A DNA stretch of 64,000 nucleotides from Crocodylus rhombifer (lineage: Eukaryota; Chordata; Crocodylia; Crocodylidae). Under the pieces are notes generated by a model that made no database searches, was not told the DNA's origin, and saw only the letters and a list, made by a program, of their open reading frames with translations. The stretch covers positions 124,001-188,000 of the forward strand of contig JAVSML010024317.1 of NCBI GenBank assembly GCA_038503035.1, given 5' to 3'. Below, in pieces: positions 12,201-25,090 of this stretch; position 1 is the stretch's first letter, and the number at the start of each line of letters is the position of its first letter. The translations under genes and the position numbers were made by a program.

Positions 12201-12797
12201 CTGAAACACAAGCATTTTTCTTTTCTTTTGGGCTGTTAACTAAAATTTGGACTGGCTGTACTATGGCTTATTAAGAAAATTGCATTAGTTTTCTTTTATC
12301 AGCAAAAGCATTTTAAAAATGATCATGAAACCTGTACTTCACCTTTTCCTTTAAGCTGATCATTTGGAGAACTTTAGTTTGTTAATACAGGGATGATTTA
12401 TCTCTGATAAGATATCTGTCTAATTGTCTTTGATAAATGGTACCAGATCTACAACTTCTTTCTTTGAAAATCACTACCACATTACTCAAATGTTTGGGTT
12501 GTAATCAGTAAATATGAAATAAGTTGTGACATTTTTGTATCAGTTATAAGTTAGAATAATTCAGAAACGTCACAGTAGTATTGGATTTATTTGAATTCAT
12601 GCTTTATGTTCATTTTGAACATTACTTAGGCTTTTGAGATCTTTTACTTTATGGTAATTGGAAATTTAGATTTAGAGAAGACTTTTATCTTCTGTGTATA
12701 GGGGAATGAAGGTGAAGAAATGACATAACACAGACAGACTAAATAAGAAATAAGATCACATTTTAACACTGACTACAACTTCCAAGAAAAAAGCTGG

Positions 12798-12855
12798 TCT
12801 ATCTTCTTTTCTCTTTCTTTCCTTTCTTCCCCTTTACTTTCCTACTTTTCCTTTC
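12798..12855 (+). repeat. 58-bp nearly pure polypyrimidine tract
   Basis: Only three A bases interrupt a C/T run from 12798 to 12855. No acceptor followed by coding sequence was found behind it. Confidence 0.85.
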
Positions 12856-14194
12856 AAGGTATTTGATAAAGTTCTGCCTGACAGATCACTGACCACCTTA
12901 TGAAAAACAGTTGTACTTCCTTTGTTTGCCAGTCAGTTGCAATACAAACTTCAAAATACATGTTAGAACTATAAGAGAAACTGTAAGAGGAAGTGCTTTT
13001 TTTTTTTTTGCCAAGCTGCTCATTTCAGGTGATTTAACTTTTTAACTATCCAGTTATCAGAAATCACTCCTGTTAAGGTACTTATGGAATTATATATCAT
13101 GTTGATAAGGGCATTGTTTTATATATATCTTCTAGTTCTTCCCTTGACAGCCATATATATAATATAATTTGAAAGGTAACTTGTGACTTTTCAACTCTGT
13201 TTCTATGAGTCTTTAGGGTATTTGTTATTACTGATAAGTAAATAAAAAGTGAATGGTAACAAATTAACTAGAAAATAACTTACTATTTGAAAATAAAAAC
13301 ACATGTATTAATGAGGTAGCTCAAATCTGGATTAGAATGTTAGAATTAAAAACTGTTCCTAAGTATTTTTTCTTCCTGCAGGCTACATGGCTAAAATTCC
13401 AGTGTGAATATCCTAAAAACCTGTATTTCGCTATCAGTCTTCATTGTTAAGAACATGTCCAAAGTTTTATTGATATTGTGTATTATGGCATTAAAGCCAA
13501 ATGTTCTTGCCTCGTATGATAGATCAATAGAGTCAGATCTAATTTAAAGAAGATTTTTTGCCTAAGTTCCCCAACACAGATGGAAGATTATTTTTTTGAT
13601 CCATTGCAAAGGAGCTATTCTTATTGCATCAGTAAAAAAAGAGAGAGTTACTAAATTCTTTTCTTGGTAGCATATCCTACCATAGTAGCTTCCATTTCTG
13701 GCTGTTAAGTACAAGAAACTTCGATGCCCTGATTGCAAGAAGGCTACTTTGGAAGCCAGATATTTAACTTATGTCCTTGTCAGTGAGATAATTATGGCTC
13801 TAGGTGGTGATCATGTTGAGATATTTGTTTCTTTCTGTGTAGGAGGTCTGATCTGAACATGATAAGGTTTTTTATATAATCATTATTAAGAGTATTCATC
13901 TAACTATCATACATGTTTAATAGACAGAGTGTGGGAGTAAACATAAACTGAACCATCGATGTCTAACAGGAATAAACTTGATGGAATAAATTCCAGTAAG
14001 TTGGTAGAAAATATTTATCTTTTCTGGTTTTATCAGTATTTGTCTGAAGCCCTTGAAAACTATGCAAATTGGAGCGCTTAAAGTTTATTCATTTATTAAT
14101 GTGTCCAGATTCATTCCAAGGCAAAGTAGACATAATGAGTGTTTGGGGTGGGGAAAGATGTGCCAATCGTATTTAACAGGATAATAGGATTGAT

Positions 14195-14400
14195 AAGGCT
14201 TCAGATACCTGAAGGGGAATTATAGCGAGGATGGTGATAAAGTATTATCTGTGGCCATAGGGGATAGGACTAGGAGCAATAACCTGAAGCTGCAGCAGAG
14301 GAAATTTAAGTTGGAGATTAGGAAGGACTCTGAAAGTGATCAAGCACTGAAACAGACTACTTAGAGAAGCTGTCAGTACCATGAGTTTGAAAGGCATGAA
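14195..14400 (+). mobile_element. CR1 LINE fragment
   Basis: The plus strand shows decayed CR1 3'-region phrases: GGACTAGGAGCAATAACCTG, CTGCAGCAGAGGAAATTTAA, then GTTGGAGATTAGGAAGGA. The 3' tail is missing. Confidence 0.6.
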
Positions 14401-14781
14401 ACATCATAGTTGAATTAGTGATTATCATGAATCATTGAAGAAATACCAAAAATTCTTTGGTACTGGCATTGACTTTTGGGCAGCCCAATACCTATGATTT
14501 AATCTGTCATTCAAACTCAAAACTGAAGTTTTTCTCAACATTTACTGTTAAAGAATGGCATTCATACTAAGTCCCTTACAAAGAGACGGCAGCTGTATCC
14601 AGATGAGCAAGGGTGTGCAATTTGAGGGTGCTACAAACCTCTTTAGGGCACTACAAACTGCACATGGCAAACATTAAAATGCGCTCTGCGCTGCAGATTT
14701 GTAGTGTGTGGTCAACATTTGCTACTAGGATTTCCTGATAGCAAAAAAACCAAACAAACACACGGAACAAAAACCTGTGCA

Positions 14782-14801
14782 ACACACACACACACACACA
14801 A
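14782..14801 (+). repeat. (AC)n microsatellite
   Basis: About ten AC units. Confidence 0.95.
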
Positions 14802-16410
14802 CAAGCATGTGCCAGCCCATATGGAAGTTGGACCATCCAGAGCAAGTCTCGCTGCCAGTCAGGCCTCTGTGCTGCCCAACTTGTGCACATTGGAGCACTG
14901 GGGGAAATAGATTCTTTGTGTCCTGGCTTCAGTATTATCTTATCCCATATCCAGTTCTAGTACAATTGCAATAGCAAGATCTCACTGTATACTACTTCCT
15001 CTTATACACATTCTCCAGAGAAGGCACTGCATGTTTTTAGAAGGATTGTTCTCTGAAATGGTTTGAATTATTTCTCTCTCCTGTTAGTTTCTTTTAAACG
15101 GTAATTAAGTTTACCTGATTGCTTCAGTTCTATCATTATAAACTAGATCTGTAGTAAAAAGAAATAACACTTATGCTGTGCAAATTGTATAACTATAGAT
15201 TTCGGTTGCAGAGCCATTATGCAGTTACTGAAAAAAAAATCAATGCTTTTTTTGATCTGCAACATTCAAACCTTTCTAACAGCCTTTAGGATTTATTCCT
15301 ATGGTTTAATATGTTTGGATTAGAGCAGAGTTGTCCTAATCAAGTCCCTTTTAAAGTAACCTTCTGTTTAGACGGTATCTTTTTCTTTACCCAGCTGCAT
15401 CAAATAATGTAGTTTGGTTTGCCTGGCTTGGTAGGCTTTTTTTCTTTTTGTATATTAACATCAGTATCATGGGTACCAATTTGTGTAGTTTCAGAGGACT
15501 TGGATGATTGGATTGGTTGATTTATAAATTGTAATGGGACAAATGAGTTCTCTGTAATCAATGATAATGGGTTATTATTAAAAAACATTTCTTTTGAAAA
15601 TTGTTTTGAAGCTGAGTGATTTATTGGAGTGATGCGCTTTGATATGTCTCAGCTGATGAAGGCCTTATGATTTGCGAGATCTGTCTAGTAGAGGTCCACT
15701 GATTATATCAAAGAGATTAATTTTTCTCTGGATGGAATATTTCATTATGGGTATTCCAGTATGGATATTTACTTCTTAAAAATTTAATTTGGAATGTTTT
15801 AAAATTCTAACTACAAAATGCATAAGTGATTTATTATATTGTTGGGATGGAGAGATGATTTGCGACTGGTTATGAGTGCCAGAATGGCTCACTTGAAATG
15901 ACGGTTTGACAATAAGAAACGTCTTCTCAATACTCCCACTTGTTAGTTAGTTTGTCATAGTTCTCAGTCCCTCGATACGATTACGATCATCATTCTGAGC
16001 AACTCTTTACCTCTTACAGGTTTGAGTTCATAATACATTTGAGAGAATGACTGAGGCTGGAAAACTTAGTGGAATCAATGAGGTCTTTACACAGGATTCT
16101 TTTTCCAGAGATACTCTGGCCACTGTCAGCTAAAAATGCAGGACCAAATACAACAAGCTATAAATCTGGAAAGACCCAGTGACTATTATGTGCTAAGCCA
16201 CTTGCAGCTTTGGAACGTGGTGTCACGGATCACATCTCTTTCAGGGGAACCTCGGCCTCAGGACTTCCCAGAAGAAACCTTATTTGGTCTTCCTTTCCTG
16301 AAGACCCCCTGAAGCCAGCCCTGGTAAAGTCTCAAAATGGGCAGGCCTCTCTGGCTTTAAGACCCTGGTAAGGGTACAGTTTCTGAATCAGAATTTCCTA
16401 GACCTTAAAT

Positions 16411-16596
16411 CAGGGGCAGGCAATTATTTTGGGCAGAGGGTTGTTTACTGAGTTTCGGCAAGCTGTTGGGGCTGCATGACAGGCAGTTTAGGGCAGATTA
16501 ATATTAATTTTCTAAATTTTTTTAGGGACCCCGTGGTCCGGATAGAATGGCCTGGCAGGCCACATCCGGCCCCCGGGCCACATTTTGCCCACCCTG
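16411..16596. mobile_element. Non-autonomous hAT element with perfect 8-bp target duplication (186 bp)
   Basis: The element starts CAGGGGCAGGCAATTATTTT and its other end, read inward, is CAGGGTGGGCAAAATGTGGC. It is flanked by identical 8-mers CCTTAAAT at 16403-16410 and 16597-16604. Both the terminal motif and the duplication length are diagnostic for hAT transposons. The interior is too short to encode a transposase. Confidence 0.88.
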
Positions 16597-16649
16597 CCTT
16601 AAATGCTGGAGGCTGTAAATGGGACAGGGGGAAAATCCTGGTCATGCCC

Positions 16650-16747
16650 TGTTCACTCTCACTTTTGGCATTTACTCAGCCATTGTGTGACCCAGGATAC
16701 TAGGCAAGATGGGCCTATGGTCTGATCCAGTAAATGGCAGTTTTTAT
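16650..16747 (+). mobile_element. CR1-like LINE 3' tail
   Basis: Carries the phrase CTAGGCAAGATGGGCCTATG then GTCTGATCCAGTAAATGGCA and TTTTTATGG, which is the familiar end of CR1-type elements (ctagatgg..ctttggtctgacccag). It lies just 3' of the hAT insertion, which may itself have landed within this older element. Confidence 0.5.
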
Positions 16748-17876
16748 GGCTTTCTTGTCAATTCATAACACCCCTACCTCAGAGAGCTCCTTCTTTTTGG
16801 TCAGCTTCCAGAGAAAGTGTTGGTTTTTTCATTTGGAAGGAAGTGTTCAGAGGCTTAACGTCCCAAACAGCACAGTAGACTGCTCAGCTCCAAACAAACC
16901 GTCTTTATCATGCCACTGTAGTTCCCTCTGTCCTTCCTCAGACTCAACTCTACTCTTCTGGGACTACTCTATTCCCTCTCCCCCAACTTTTTTTTAAGCC
17001 TCACTCTTTCATCAACAACACTCTCAACAACCATTACAAAACTGTAGTAGTCAACATGGGGAGTAGAAGTCATACAGTAAAATTAAACATACTGTCATGG
17101 GGAACCAATCAGGGAACAGTCTCTGAGACCTGCTGCAAGACCCAGCCTACTATCTTCCCCTGGGCTGAAAAAGACATCTAAGTTTCCTACCTATGAAACT
17201 GTTTACAGCAAAACAGGATCACACTGACCTCCACCAGCATTCCCTTCAAGAACTCAGCCTACCTTAGCCTCTTTAATTGCATCATATATGGTAATGTGAT
17301 GAAAAGTGCTACGCAAAAGGAATGACTCTATCTCCTTGTCGGGGAGTTGAGTATAAATGCTATTGCTTAAAAGTGAACTTTGAGAAAAGCTGCAGTTTTC
17401 AGTTTGAATGAGAGATTAAACCATTGAGCTGCCCAGAAGTCAACATCATTACTAAAGAATATAAGGTATTACTTCAGTGAGTTATGATAGCCACTGTCAT
17501 TCAGGTACGATGCCTCATGTCCTTCAAACTCGTAGTACTGACCACTTGCCTGCAAAACAATGTTCTTTCAAATTGCTAATAATTTTTTATGGGTCAATTC
17601 TAATAAATCCGATAAAAGGCCAGTATCCTTCACAGTTTAATAAATACAAATAAGCTGGCAGTTCTTGCAGGTTAGCAGGCTTCTTTAAAGAGCCATTTTT
17701 TATTTGTGTCACAAGGTCTGCTTTCAGATGCGGCTTTCCTTGAATTAATCTGCCAGGAGGATAGCAAATACTTTAGTTACAGAGAAGAAAATAAGGATGC
17801 CCCAAACTACATTTATGTGGTAGACCCAAACAGTGGCATAATCAGGGCAGAGTAACCAAGGCAACCACCCTGGGTG

Positions 17877-18190
17877 CAGTCTACACATGTCCCTGGGGCC
17901 CTAGAGCCACTGGGTCAGGCCCCTGATGCTCCCAGGACTTCAGGGATCCGACTGTGCAAAACAACAGCCCTATGTCCCTCTGGGAGACTCCCCATTTGCA
18001 GATGCATGCTGCAGGAATCCCCTGCAGAGAATTTCTATGATGCATGTATCTTGTTACTGTGCCCTGAATCGAGGTGCACAGAACCAGTCCAAACTTAAGG
18101 CACAATAGAGAGATGCATTCTCTATGTAAAATCCTCTGCAGTGATTCCCTATGGGGCCTTTCCAGCTTGCAGATGCATGCCCCAAATAAA
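17877..18190. repeat. MITE-like imperfect palindrome
   Basis: The left half (GCAGATGCATGCTGCAGGAA near 17999, CTGCAGAGAATT near 18022) recurs in inverted, diverged form in the right half (GATGCATTCTCTATG near 18112, CTCTGCAGTGATTCC near 18132, GCAGATGCATGC near 18169). The left edge has GTCTACACATGTCCC, a phrase common at ends of Chompy-like MITEs. Overlapping open frames here are by-products of the repeat. Confidence 0.35.
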
Positions 18191-18954
18191 GGCATGGCAG
18201 CTGATACTGCAGCCTGATTCTGCTTGTAAGGGAATTCCCATGGCACACAATAAGCAAACAGATGTCCTCCCATTTAAGATGTCATAAACTATGACTACCT
18301 TTCGTTGTGGTAATGTGTTTAGGCATGTGGAGCATGACAGTGGGCTAGGCTGTCTGTTTGCTCATATGACATAACATTTTTAGTTACACAGACTGGGTCT
18401 GTTTACACTCTATTAAGCCCAGTGCCAGTATTCTTACACAATTGAAATGCCTCATCAGTGGCTGCTGATGACTTTCAACAGGAATTGTGCATGTTGAACT
18501 AAAGTGTCTCATAGCGCCTGAGTTCTGTGTCAAAACCAATAGGAAATCAAGCAAAGTCAAATGATTTGCACTCAGAGGAAAACAATGTCTTCATTCAACA
18601 TTTTGAGCTAAGTACAGGCAGTCAGAAAGCCTGAGGCTGAACTGATTTACTCTTTGCAGGTTAGTCTAAACTGCAGAGATTAAACTGAAAAACAAATGGA
18701 CACACATTAATTTTTGATTCAGGAAATGCAGCCACATGCCTGCGCTGGCTCAGGTCAGAAGCCAGACGGGTGTAGGGACTCTGTAGGGTTGGTCATTACT
18801 TCCTCTTCTGCTTCCAGGTGCCTCTGGGATGTGTAGTTCACAATTGCAGCCAGCAGTAAGTTTTTAGCAGAGCAGCAGCTCAGAAAGGGAAGTTTAACCC
18901 CTCACTCTAGCCCCAGACTTCAGCTGTGCCCTCCCCTCACATAGCACGGCCCAG

Positions 18955-19200
18955 GGGTGGAAAGAATGCTGGGATGCTGGAGGACTTGGATGTAACTTGA
19001 ACCAGGAAGGGGTATGGGATAGAAGTTTCATAACCTGGTTTGACCCAAATCAGTTAAGTTTGATGCTACATTCGATCAGGCATATCTTAAACCAGTTTCA
19101 ACCATTTTGAAACTGGTTTATGTGCACTGAACTTCTGTTCTGTTACAGGTTTAAACCAGTTTCTGATCACTTAAACCAGTTTATGTGTAACTTCTGTCCC
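18955..19200 (+). repeat. Dispersed repeat copy 1 (inverted partner at 60.2-60.4 kb)
   Basis: From AGAATGCTGGGATGCTGGAG through AACTTGAACCAGGAAGGGG and TTTGAAACTGGTTT to TTCTGATCACTTAAAC it matches the reverse complement of 60186-60440 at roughly 85% by eye. It contains several AAACCAGTTT motifs in both orientations. No coding capacity. Probably a MITE. Confidence 0.75.
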
Positions 19201-20475
19201 TAGCCCTAGAGCCTGCAGGCTTGTTGGATCATTTCTTAGGTCCTTGCTCAAGCTGACAGAAAGGGGCAACTGAGGAGGTATAGCAAAATCATTTGACCAC
19301 CACCCACTGCTACCTCCTCTTCCTCCACAGATGGGACAGCCAGGGGGGCAGAAAGCAAAAGGAAGCCATGGAAATCAAGCCCCCAGCGAGCACGATGCAT
19401 TAACTTGTGGCCTGTTTTAACCATCAGTAGCTCCAGAGCTACTTCTCTGGTGCCTTTTTTCCCCCCGCCTCTTTCACTATTGCACCAACCATGTAATCTC
19501 AGGAATTTGTGGTCTGCATATATTGAAACTTCCGTAAGCTATAGCCACTAAGAATATATTAGATTCTAAGGAATCAAAATAAGTGAAAATATTCAGTTTC
19601 ATACTATCAGTAATGTTTTAATGTGATTCCACAGATTGAAAGATGTCGGTGATTCTGAGAATTGAACCAAAAAATTACTAAAAAAAGTCCCCAAACAAAA
19701 ACCATGTTCACCTTTTACTAACTTTGATGGTACTATAACATTTTTTATCCCAAAAACTTGTATCTGATCTGTAATTTTGGTATGTTGTCCCCTTGAGATA
19801 GTATTGCCTGATACTACATGTTCTGAGGAAGACCACTATTATGAAATGTTATCTTCACTCTGTTGTCCATGCTCATCCAATAAGGAGTTTCTTTGTATTA
19901 CATATTCCATTTCTTTTCATGGACCTGGTTTGTGAACATCAGTTTACTGTTGGGGAATGAGAATCCTTTCTCTCAGTATAACTACAATAGTGTTTTTGCC
20001 TCTACTGCAGAGATCTAAAGGGACATTGTAAATATGTGCGTGCAACTTGTAATAAATACATTCATAATCATGGTAGTTATCGAAACAAAGAGATTATTCA
20101 AGCCATTGCATTTTAAATTACTTTTTTTATTGTCTGACCCTGCCAAAGGACAGACCTCATTGGATCTTTTACTGGGAGACCTCAGGCCACCTTTCTTCTC
20201 AATGAACTTTTGGTCCTTTGGGACTCTATATCACCTTAAGTACAGCAGCTGACTTGGCAGCCAGCTGAGGTTAGCTGGGAGACCTGTAAAATACTAGGAG
20301 AGCCCTCTTAATGGAGCTGTGTTATTTGTAGTCAATACGTAATGAATTGTAATGTCACATAGGAGGAACCTTCTTGTAATTATTCAGTTTTATATTGTAA
20401 ACTCAAGTGGGAAAGAAGCACAAATTTAATTCTTTTACTTTTTAGATCACTTTAGTAACACGTAGCATTTTACAA

Positions 20476-20502
20476 GGGAGGTGGGGGGGGGGAAGGGAGG
20501 AG
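20476..20502 (+). repeat. G-rich tract
   Basis: GGGAGG, a run of about ten G, then GAAGGGAGG. Could form a G-quadruplex, but this is only a composition call. Confidence 0.7.
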
Positions 20503-23345
20503 AATATCACTGTGGCTTTTGAACAAGTGAATTTTCCTACTTCTGCCTGAAGCCATACATTCTGAATGAAACCAGGATGTATTGATTTGCTGCAACAACC
20601 TATTGACCTCCATATGCTTTATGTCTGAGTCTCCTAAAGAGACTGCATTTTGTTGTTGTTGATGTTGTTTCTTGTTGTTCTGATTACACAAATAGCACTG
20701 AGTTCCTTCCTATTGGAATCATACATTCCTGGACTTAGATTTTATTTTTAAAATATTTTTGTTTCTCCAGGAACCTTTTTTTAAAGTCAGGATTTAGCTT
20801 CAGGTTGTGTTAATGTTTTGACACTACCTAGTTTTGTGCATTCTTTCAACTACTATGCAAATTCTTGAGCATCTTGCTGTGTCTCAGCACATGCTTAATT
20901 TTGTTATGTAGAAAGCATTTAACCTGAAAGGTATTCTTCAACTTAATGAGCTGATTACTATATTGTGATTCAAGTGGATGGTTATAGGATCACATCACAG
21001 TCAACTAGATATTTTTTCCTCTTGTGAAAATGGACAATGTGGTTTCTTTTTTCCCTTAAGTAATTTGGATTTAGTTGATTTTACAGCTTCATTTGTCATT
21101 TTCCAAATTTCAGTTAATATGCCTAGTACATGCTTTCTATTTGTTAAAATTGTTTTTTAGCATTGACTTTTTTTAAAATAAGCTCATTTAAAAAGAGTAT
21201 TTAGACATCCCATATTATTTTCTTTAGAATTGTTGTATTAGATATTGTCAAATGTAAACCATGAAGGGAGGCTGTTTCTTTTTAATTGTTTTTCTCCTGA
21301 CCGTACAATTTTGGGCTAAATCCTGCCAAGAATTGTCATTCGTATACTTATAACTTAAAAAGTCACTTGGACTCTATGTTATATTATATACAGTAACAAC
21401 TATAGATAGCACTATGAATGAATAAATGCTTCAGAACTGTTGTCCTTTCGTTTTTATTGGATTTTCAGTTGTAACTCCACTGCAATTCATGAAGTAAATT
21501 TTATGCATAAGTGGCATAAAATACTCTTACAGTCCTTGTGATGCAGCATTATTTAAAATGTATAGAAAATGCACCAGTTGGGTTTGTTACAGTTACATAA
21601 AACAGTTCTAATGTATGAGGTCACATTCCTCAATGGTCATGCACTAAATGCATTAGAATATTTTCTTTCCCTGTTTTGTACTCTTTTATGAATTTCATTA
21701 TATGAAAGAGTATTTTGAAGTAAGTTCTCTTACAGTACTGTTGGTGGTAAGCTTATTTTATCTCTAGACAATTAGCATAGAGGTATTTGCCTGATGGCTT
21801 ACGCTGGCAGAATGTCAATTTAGAGTTCTGGCATTCGGTTATTAAACCTTCTTAAGTGATCTGTAGTTTTCATTATAAAATTCCATTTCTGTTACCAACA
21901 TTGGGTGTAATGTTATTTCTAATGAAGGTGGTAGTGATCATGAAAATTTAAACAGTAATATGTAATAAATAGCACAATTCTAATGGTTTATGAAGCATTG
22001 TTGGCACCTCTCACACCTAACAACATCATTCAGTGTCTACAGGCCCACAATACTTGCAAAGACTTTGTTAAATATTTGGCAAAGCGGCGCCTAGTTGAGT
22101 GTCTGGGGATTTTTCTCTTCTGTTTTTGGAAGATTTTGCAAATATTAAAATGTATTTTCATATGAAGGGTCAACAAGGAAGTTTTACTGATAGGTTTACA
22201 GTTGATGTGGAAGAGCCAATTTACATGCTTAGCTAAATGGTAGATGGTCTACTTCAATATTTTTACACCGTTTTACAGAGAAATTCAGTACATTTCACCT
22301 GAAACTACATTTCCATTTCTTCATCTCATATAAAATATGAAAGCAATAGGTCTTGCTTTGACATGTATAATTTTTGTGTTATAGGACTTATAAATGCAAA
22401 CGAGAGGTACATATTTTAATACCTGGCTATAAGACATATTTTACACAAACTGGGGTCAGTCCTGGAAGCACAGGTCCCACATTTTACCTAGCCAAAAAAC
22501 TGTCTAGCAATGGAGAGGCCCTGCCTGATGTGGATATAAGGGCTATTCATAACCATTTTGAAGCCCCCTTACATTGCCAGAGGTATGGAAAGGGAGCGTA
22601 GTTGGTTATAAAGAAGAATCAAAATCATAACCTTGTGTGTCCCACAGAAAGGAAGTGTGGGATCCTTTAAAACAGAAGTTCAGTAGAAATACCTGCAGGT
22701 CATATGTAATTTCATGGGGTTCAGCCTCTCTCTTATTTTTAATTTTTTTTTTTCAATAAATGACTTATCCTGAAAAGGAAAATGAATGGGTTTATAGACT
22801 GAGTTCAAGCAAACCAATCTATATTTTAGAGTTTTGTAGGATCCACTGTATCCCATCGTTAAGTTTAAAATTGGTCTTTTTTTAAAAAAGGGAGAAACTC
22901 TTGGAGTAATAATGATAATGATAAATGAGCTGATAGTTTTAAAATGTTAGGGCTGACTTAAGTGGGTCACTGTCAAAGTCAGCGGGCTTCAAATAAAGAT
23001 TCTTAAAGCTGTGATTTGGTTTGAGGCTACACACAGCATTGCTCCCTTACTATGCCCACCTGCTTTGTTCTTGTCGTTAAGGAAGTAAAGAAACCTACCC
23101 TCAGAAATGCTTACAGAAGAAGGGGCAGATCCTCGGTGACATGAATTGTTACAGCCTCATTGATTTAACTATCCTAGTTGCACTGCACACTAGCTAAGGA
23201 TCTGTCTCAGGGTTGGTTTTGGTAGTGAGACCCTGTTAGCTGAGAAAGTGCCAGGGTAGGAGTGGTTGAGTCAGGTGCAGTGGGTATGTAGAAGTTGGCA
23301 AAATTATTATTATTAGAGACCTAAATACATCATTGGCTTTATCAC

Positions 23346-24770
23346 AAAATCATAGAATTATAGAAAATTAGGGTTAGAAGGCAATCCAATCCTCTGCTCA
23401 AAGCAGGACCATCTCCGACTAGATCATCCTAGACAATGCTTTGTCTACCTGGGTCTTAAAAACCTCCAAGGATAGAAAGCCTGTAACCACTCTGTGTAAC
23501 CTGGTCCAGTGTTTTACTACCCCCCGGTGAGAAAATTATTCCTAATATCCAACCTAAACTTCCCTTGGTGCAACTTGAGACTGTTGCTTCTTGTTTTGTC
23601 GCCACTGAGAACAGTTTAGCTCCATCTTCTTTTGAACCCCCCTTCAGGTAGATTAAGCCTGCTATTAAATCCCCTCTCAGTCTTCTCTAGATCACTGTTT
23701 CTCAACCCGTGGTATGCGCAGCCCTGGTACGCATGTGTTTTGGTCTTCCCCTGCTCAGGTCAGAAGTTCTGGCCACCGCCCCTCCCACCATATCCAATGC
23801 ACTGGGGCTTTCGCTCTCCAGCGTCAGTGTGCCGAGGGATAGGGAGGGAGGCCCCGCACAGGCTACTTTGCCCTGGACTGCGGTGAAAAAAGTAGGACTT
23901 GCCTCGTGCCAGCAAAATCACAAGTGCCACAGTGGGACTTTCGGTTTCGCTTTTGCCCTGTGAATCGGCAGAGGTTATGTAAGGTACCAAAGGTTAAGAA
24001 CCACTGCTCTAGATAAGCCCAGTTCCCTTAGCCTCTCCTCATAAGTCATGTCCCCCAGCCCCCTCCCCATTTTTGTTTCTCTCGCCTGGACTCTCTCCGA
24101 TTTGTTCACATTCTTAGTGTGGTGGGGGACACCCACAAAACTGAACAACGTACTCCAAATGTGGCCCCACAGCTGCTGGAGTCACAGAGGGGAACAATCA
24201 CTTCCCTTGATCTGATGGCAAAACTCCTACCAATGCAGGCCAGTATGCCACTATCCTTCTTGGCAACAAGGACACGCTGCTGGCTCATATTCAGCGTATT
24301 GCCCACTGTAACCCCCAGGTCCTTTTTCTGCCTAGCTGCTCCTCAGTCAGTCAGCCCTCAGCCTGCACTGGTGCATGGGATTGTTCCATCCTAAGTCCAG
24401 GACTTTGCACTTGTCCTTATGGAACCTCATGAGATTTCTTTTGGCCCAATCCTCCAATTTGTCTAGGTCATGCTGAATCCTAGCCCTACCTTCCAGCATA
24501 TCTACCGCTCTCCAAAGCTTGGTGTCAGCTTCAGACTTGCTGAGGGTGCACTCTATGTCATCTTCCAGGTCATTGATAAAGATATTGAACAAAACTGGCC
24601 TCAGGACCAACCCCTGGGGCACTCCACTTGATACCAGCTGCCAAAAGACATTGACCCATTGACTACTATGCTCTGAGCTTGATGATCCAGCCAGTTTTCT
24701 ATCCATCTTACAGTCCATTCATCCAGCCAGCCCATTCTTCCTTAACTTGCCTGTGAGAATGCTGTGGGAT
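23346..24770 (-). mobile_element. CR1 LINE, 5'-truncated, with a hAT insertion
   Basis: On the minus strand this encodes the C-terminal half of CR1 ORF2 in pieces. 24718-24347 reads SSGVPQGLVLRPVLFNIFIN (the PQG..L.P.LF.IF.N reverse-transcriptase motif), followed by a degraded ADT/DD-type motif and a KRNLMRFHKDKCKVL stretch. The 3' end at 23350 reads, inward, as the CR1 terminal TTCTATGATTTT. The 5' end breaks off near 24770. A 314-bp hAT element sits at 23693-24006. Frames are broken, so it is inactive. Confidence 0.88.
23693..24006. mobile_element. Non-autonomous hAT element nested in CR1, perfect 8-bp target duplication (314 bp)
   Basis: Left terminus CACTGTTTCTCAACC; right terminus, read inward, CAGTGGTTCTTAACC. 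These are 15-bp terminal inverted repeats with 12 matches, of the hAT-Charlie type. Identical CTCTAGAT lies at 23685-23692 and 24007-24014. Removing the element restores continuous CR1 sequence (TCTTCTCTAGATAAGCCC). No transposase. Confidence 0.9.
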
Positions 24771-24777
24771 TTTGGGG

Positions 24778-25090
24778 CTAAATCTTGCCAACAATTGATG
24801 CTTTCTGTATTGCCTGCCAAGTAATCGTTGTAGATTCTGGTGGCCAGAGTTGCCTTTTGAAGTAAACTTTCATTTCTAATGGTGTATTTTTAGTGCAGTG
24901 AAAGGTAACAAATCGATAATTCTGGTAATGGATGTCTTTTGTCAACAGAGCACAATGCTTCAGCAGCATAGTAGGTATCCTCAGATCCTTCTCCCAATGT
25001 GAATGATCCTTGAGCCAGTACTTCACTGTCCTCATCCCTTTGTTCCTTAATGCCCCTGCTGTCATCACCAGCAAAGCCCTGAAGTGCCAG
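24778..25090 (-). other. Unassigned segment between two CR1 copies with two overlapping open frames
   Basis: This 313-bp segment fills the gap between the 5' break of one CR1 and the 3' end of the next. On the minus strand two overlapping frames are open (98 codons ending at 24778; 68 codons from 25096). One reads LRNKGMRTVKYWLKDHSHWE, the other FAGDDSRGIKEQRDEDSEVL. I do not recognise either. The start GGGGCTAAATCTTGCC resembles a phrase at 21313. It could be unique intron, an unknown repeat or a frameshifted pseudogene piece. A functional gene is unlikely. Confidence 0.3.
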
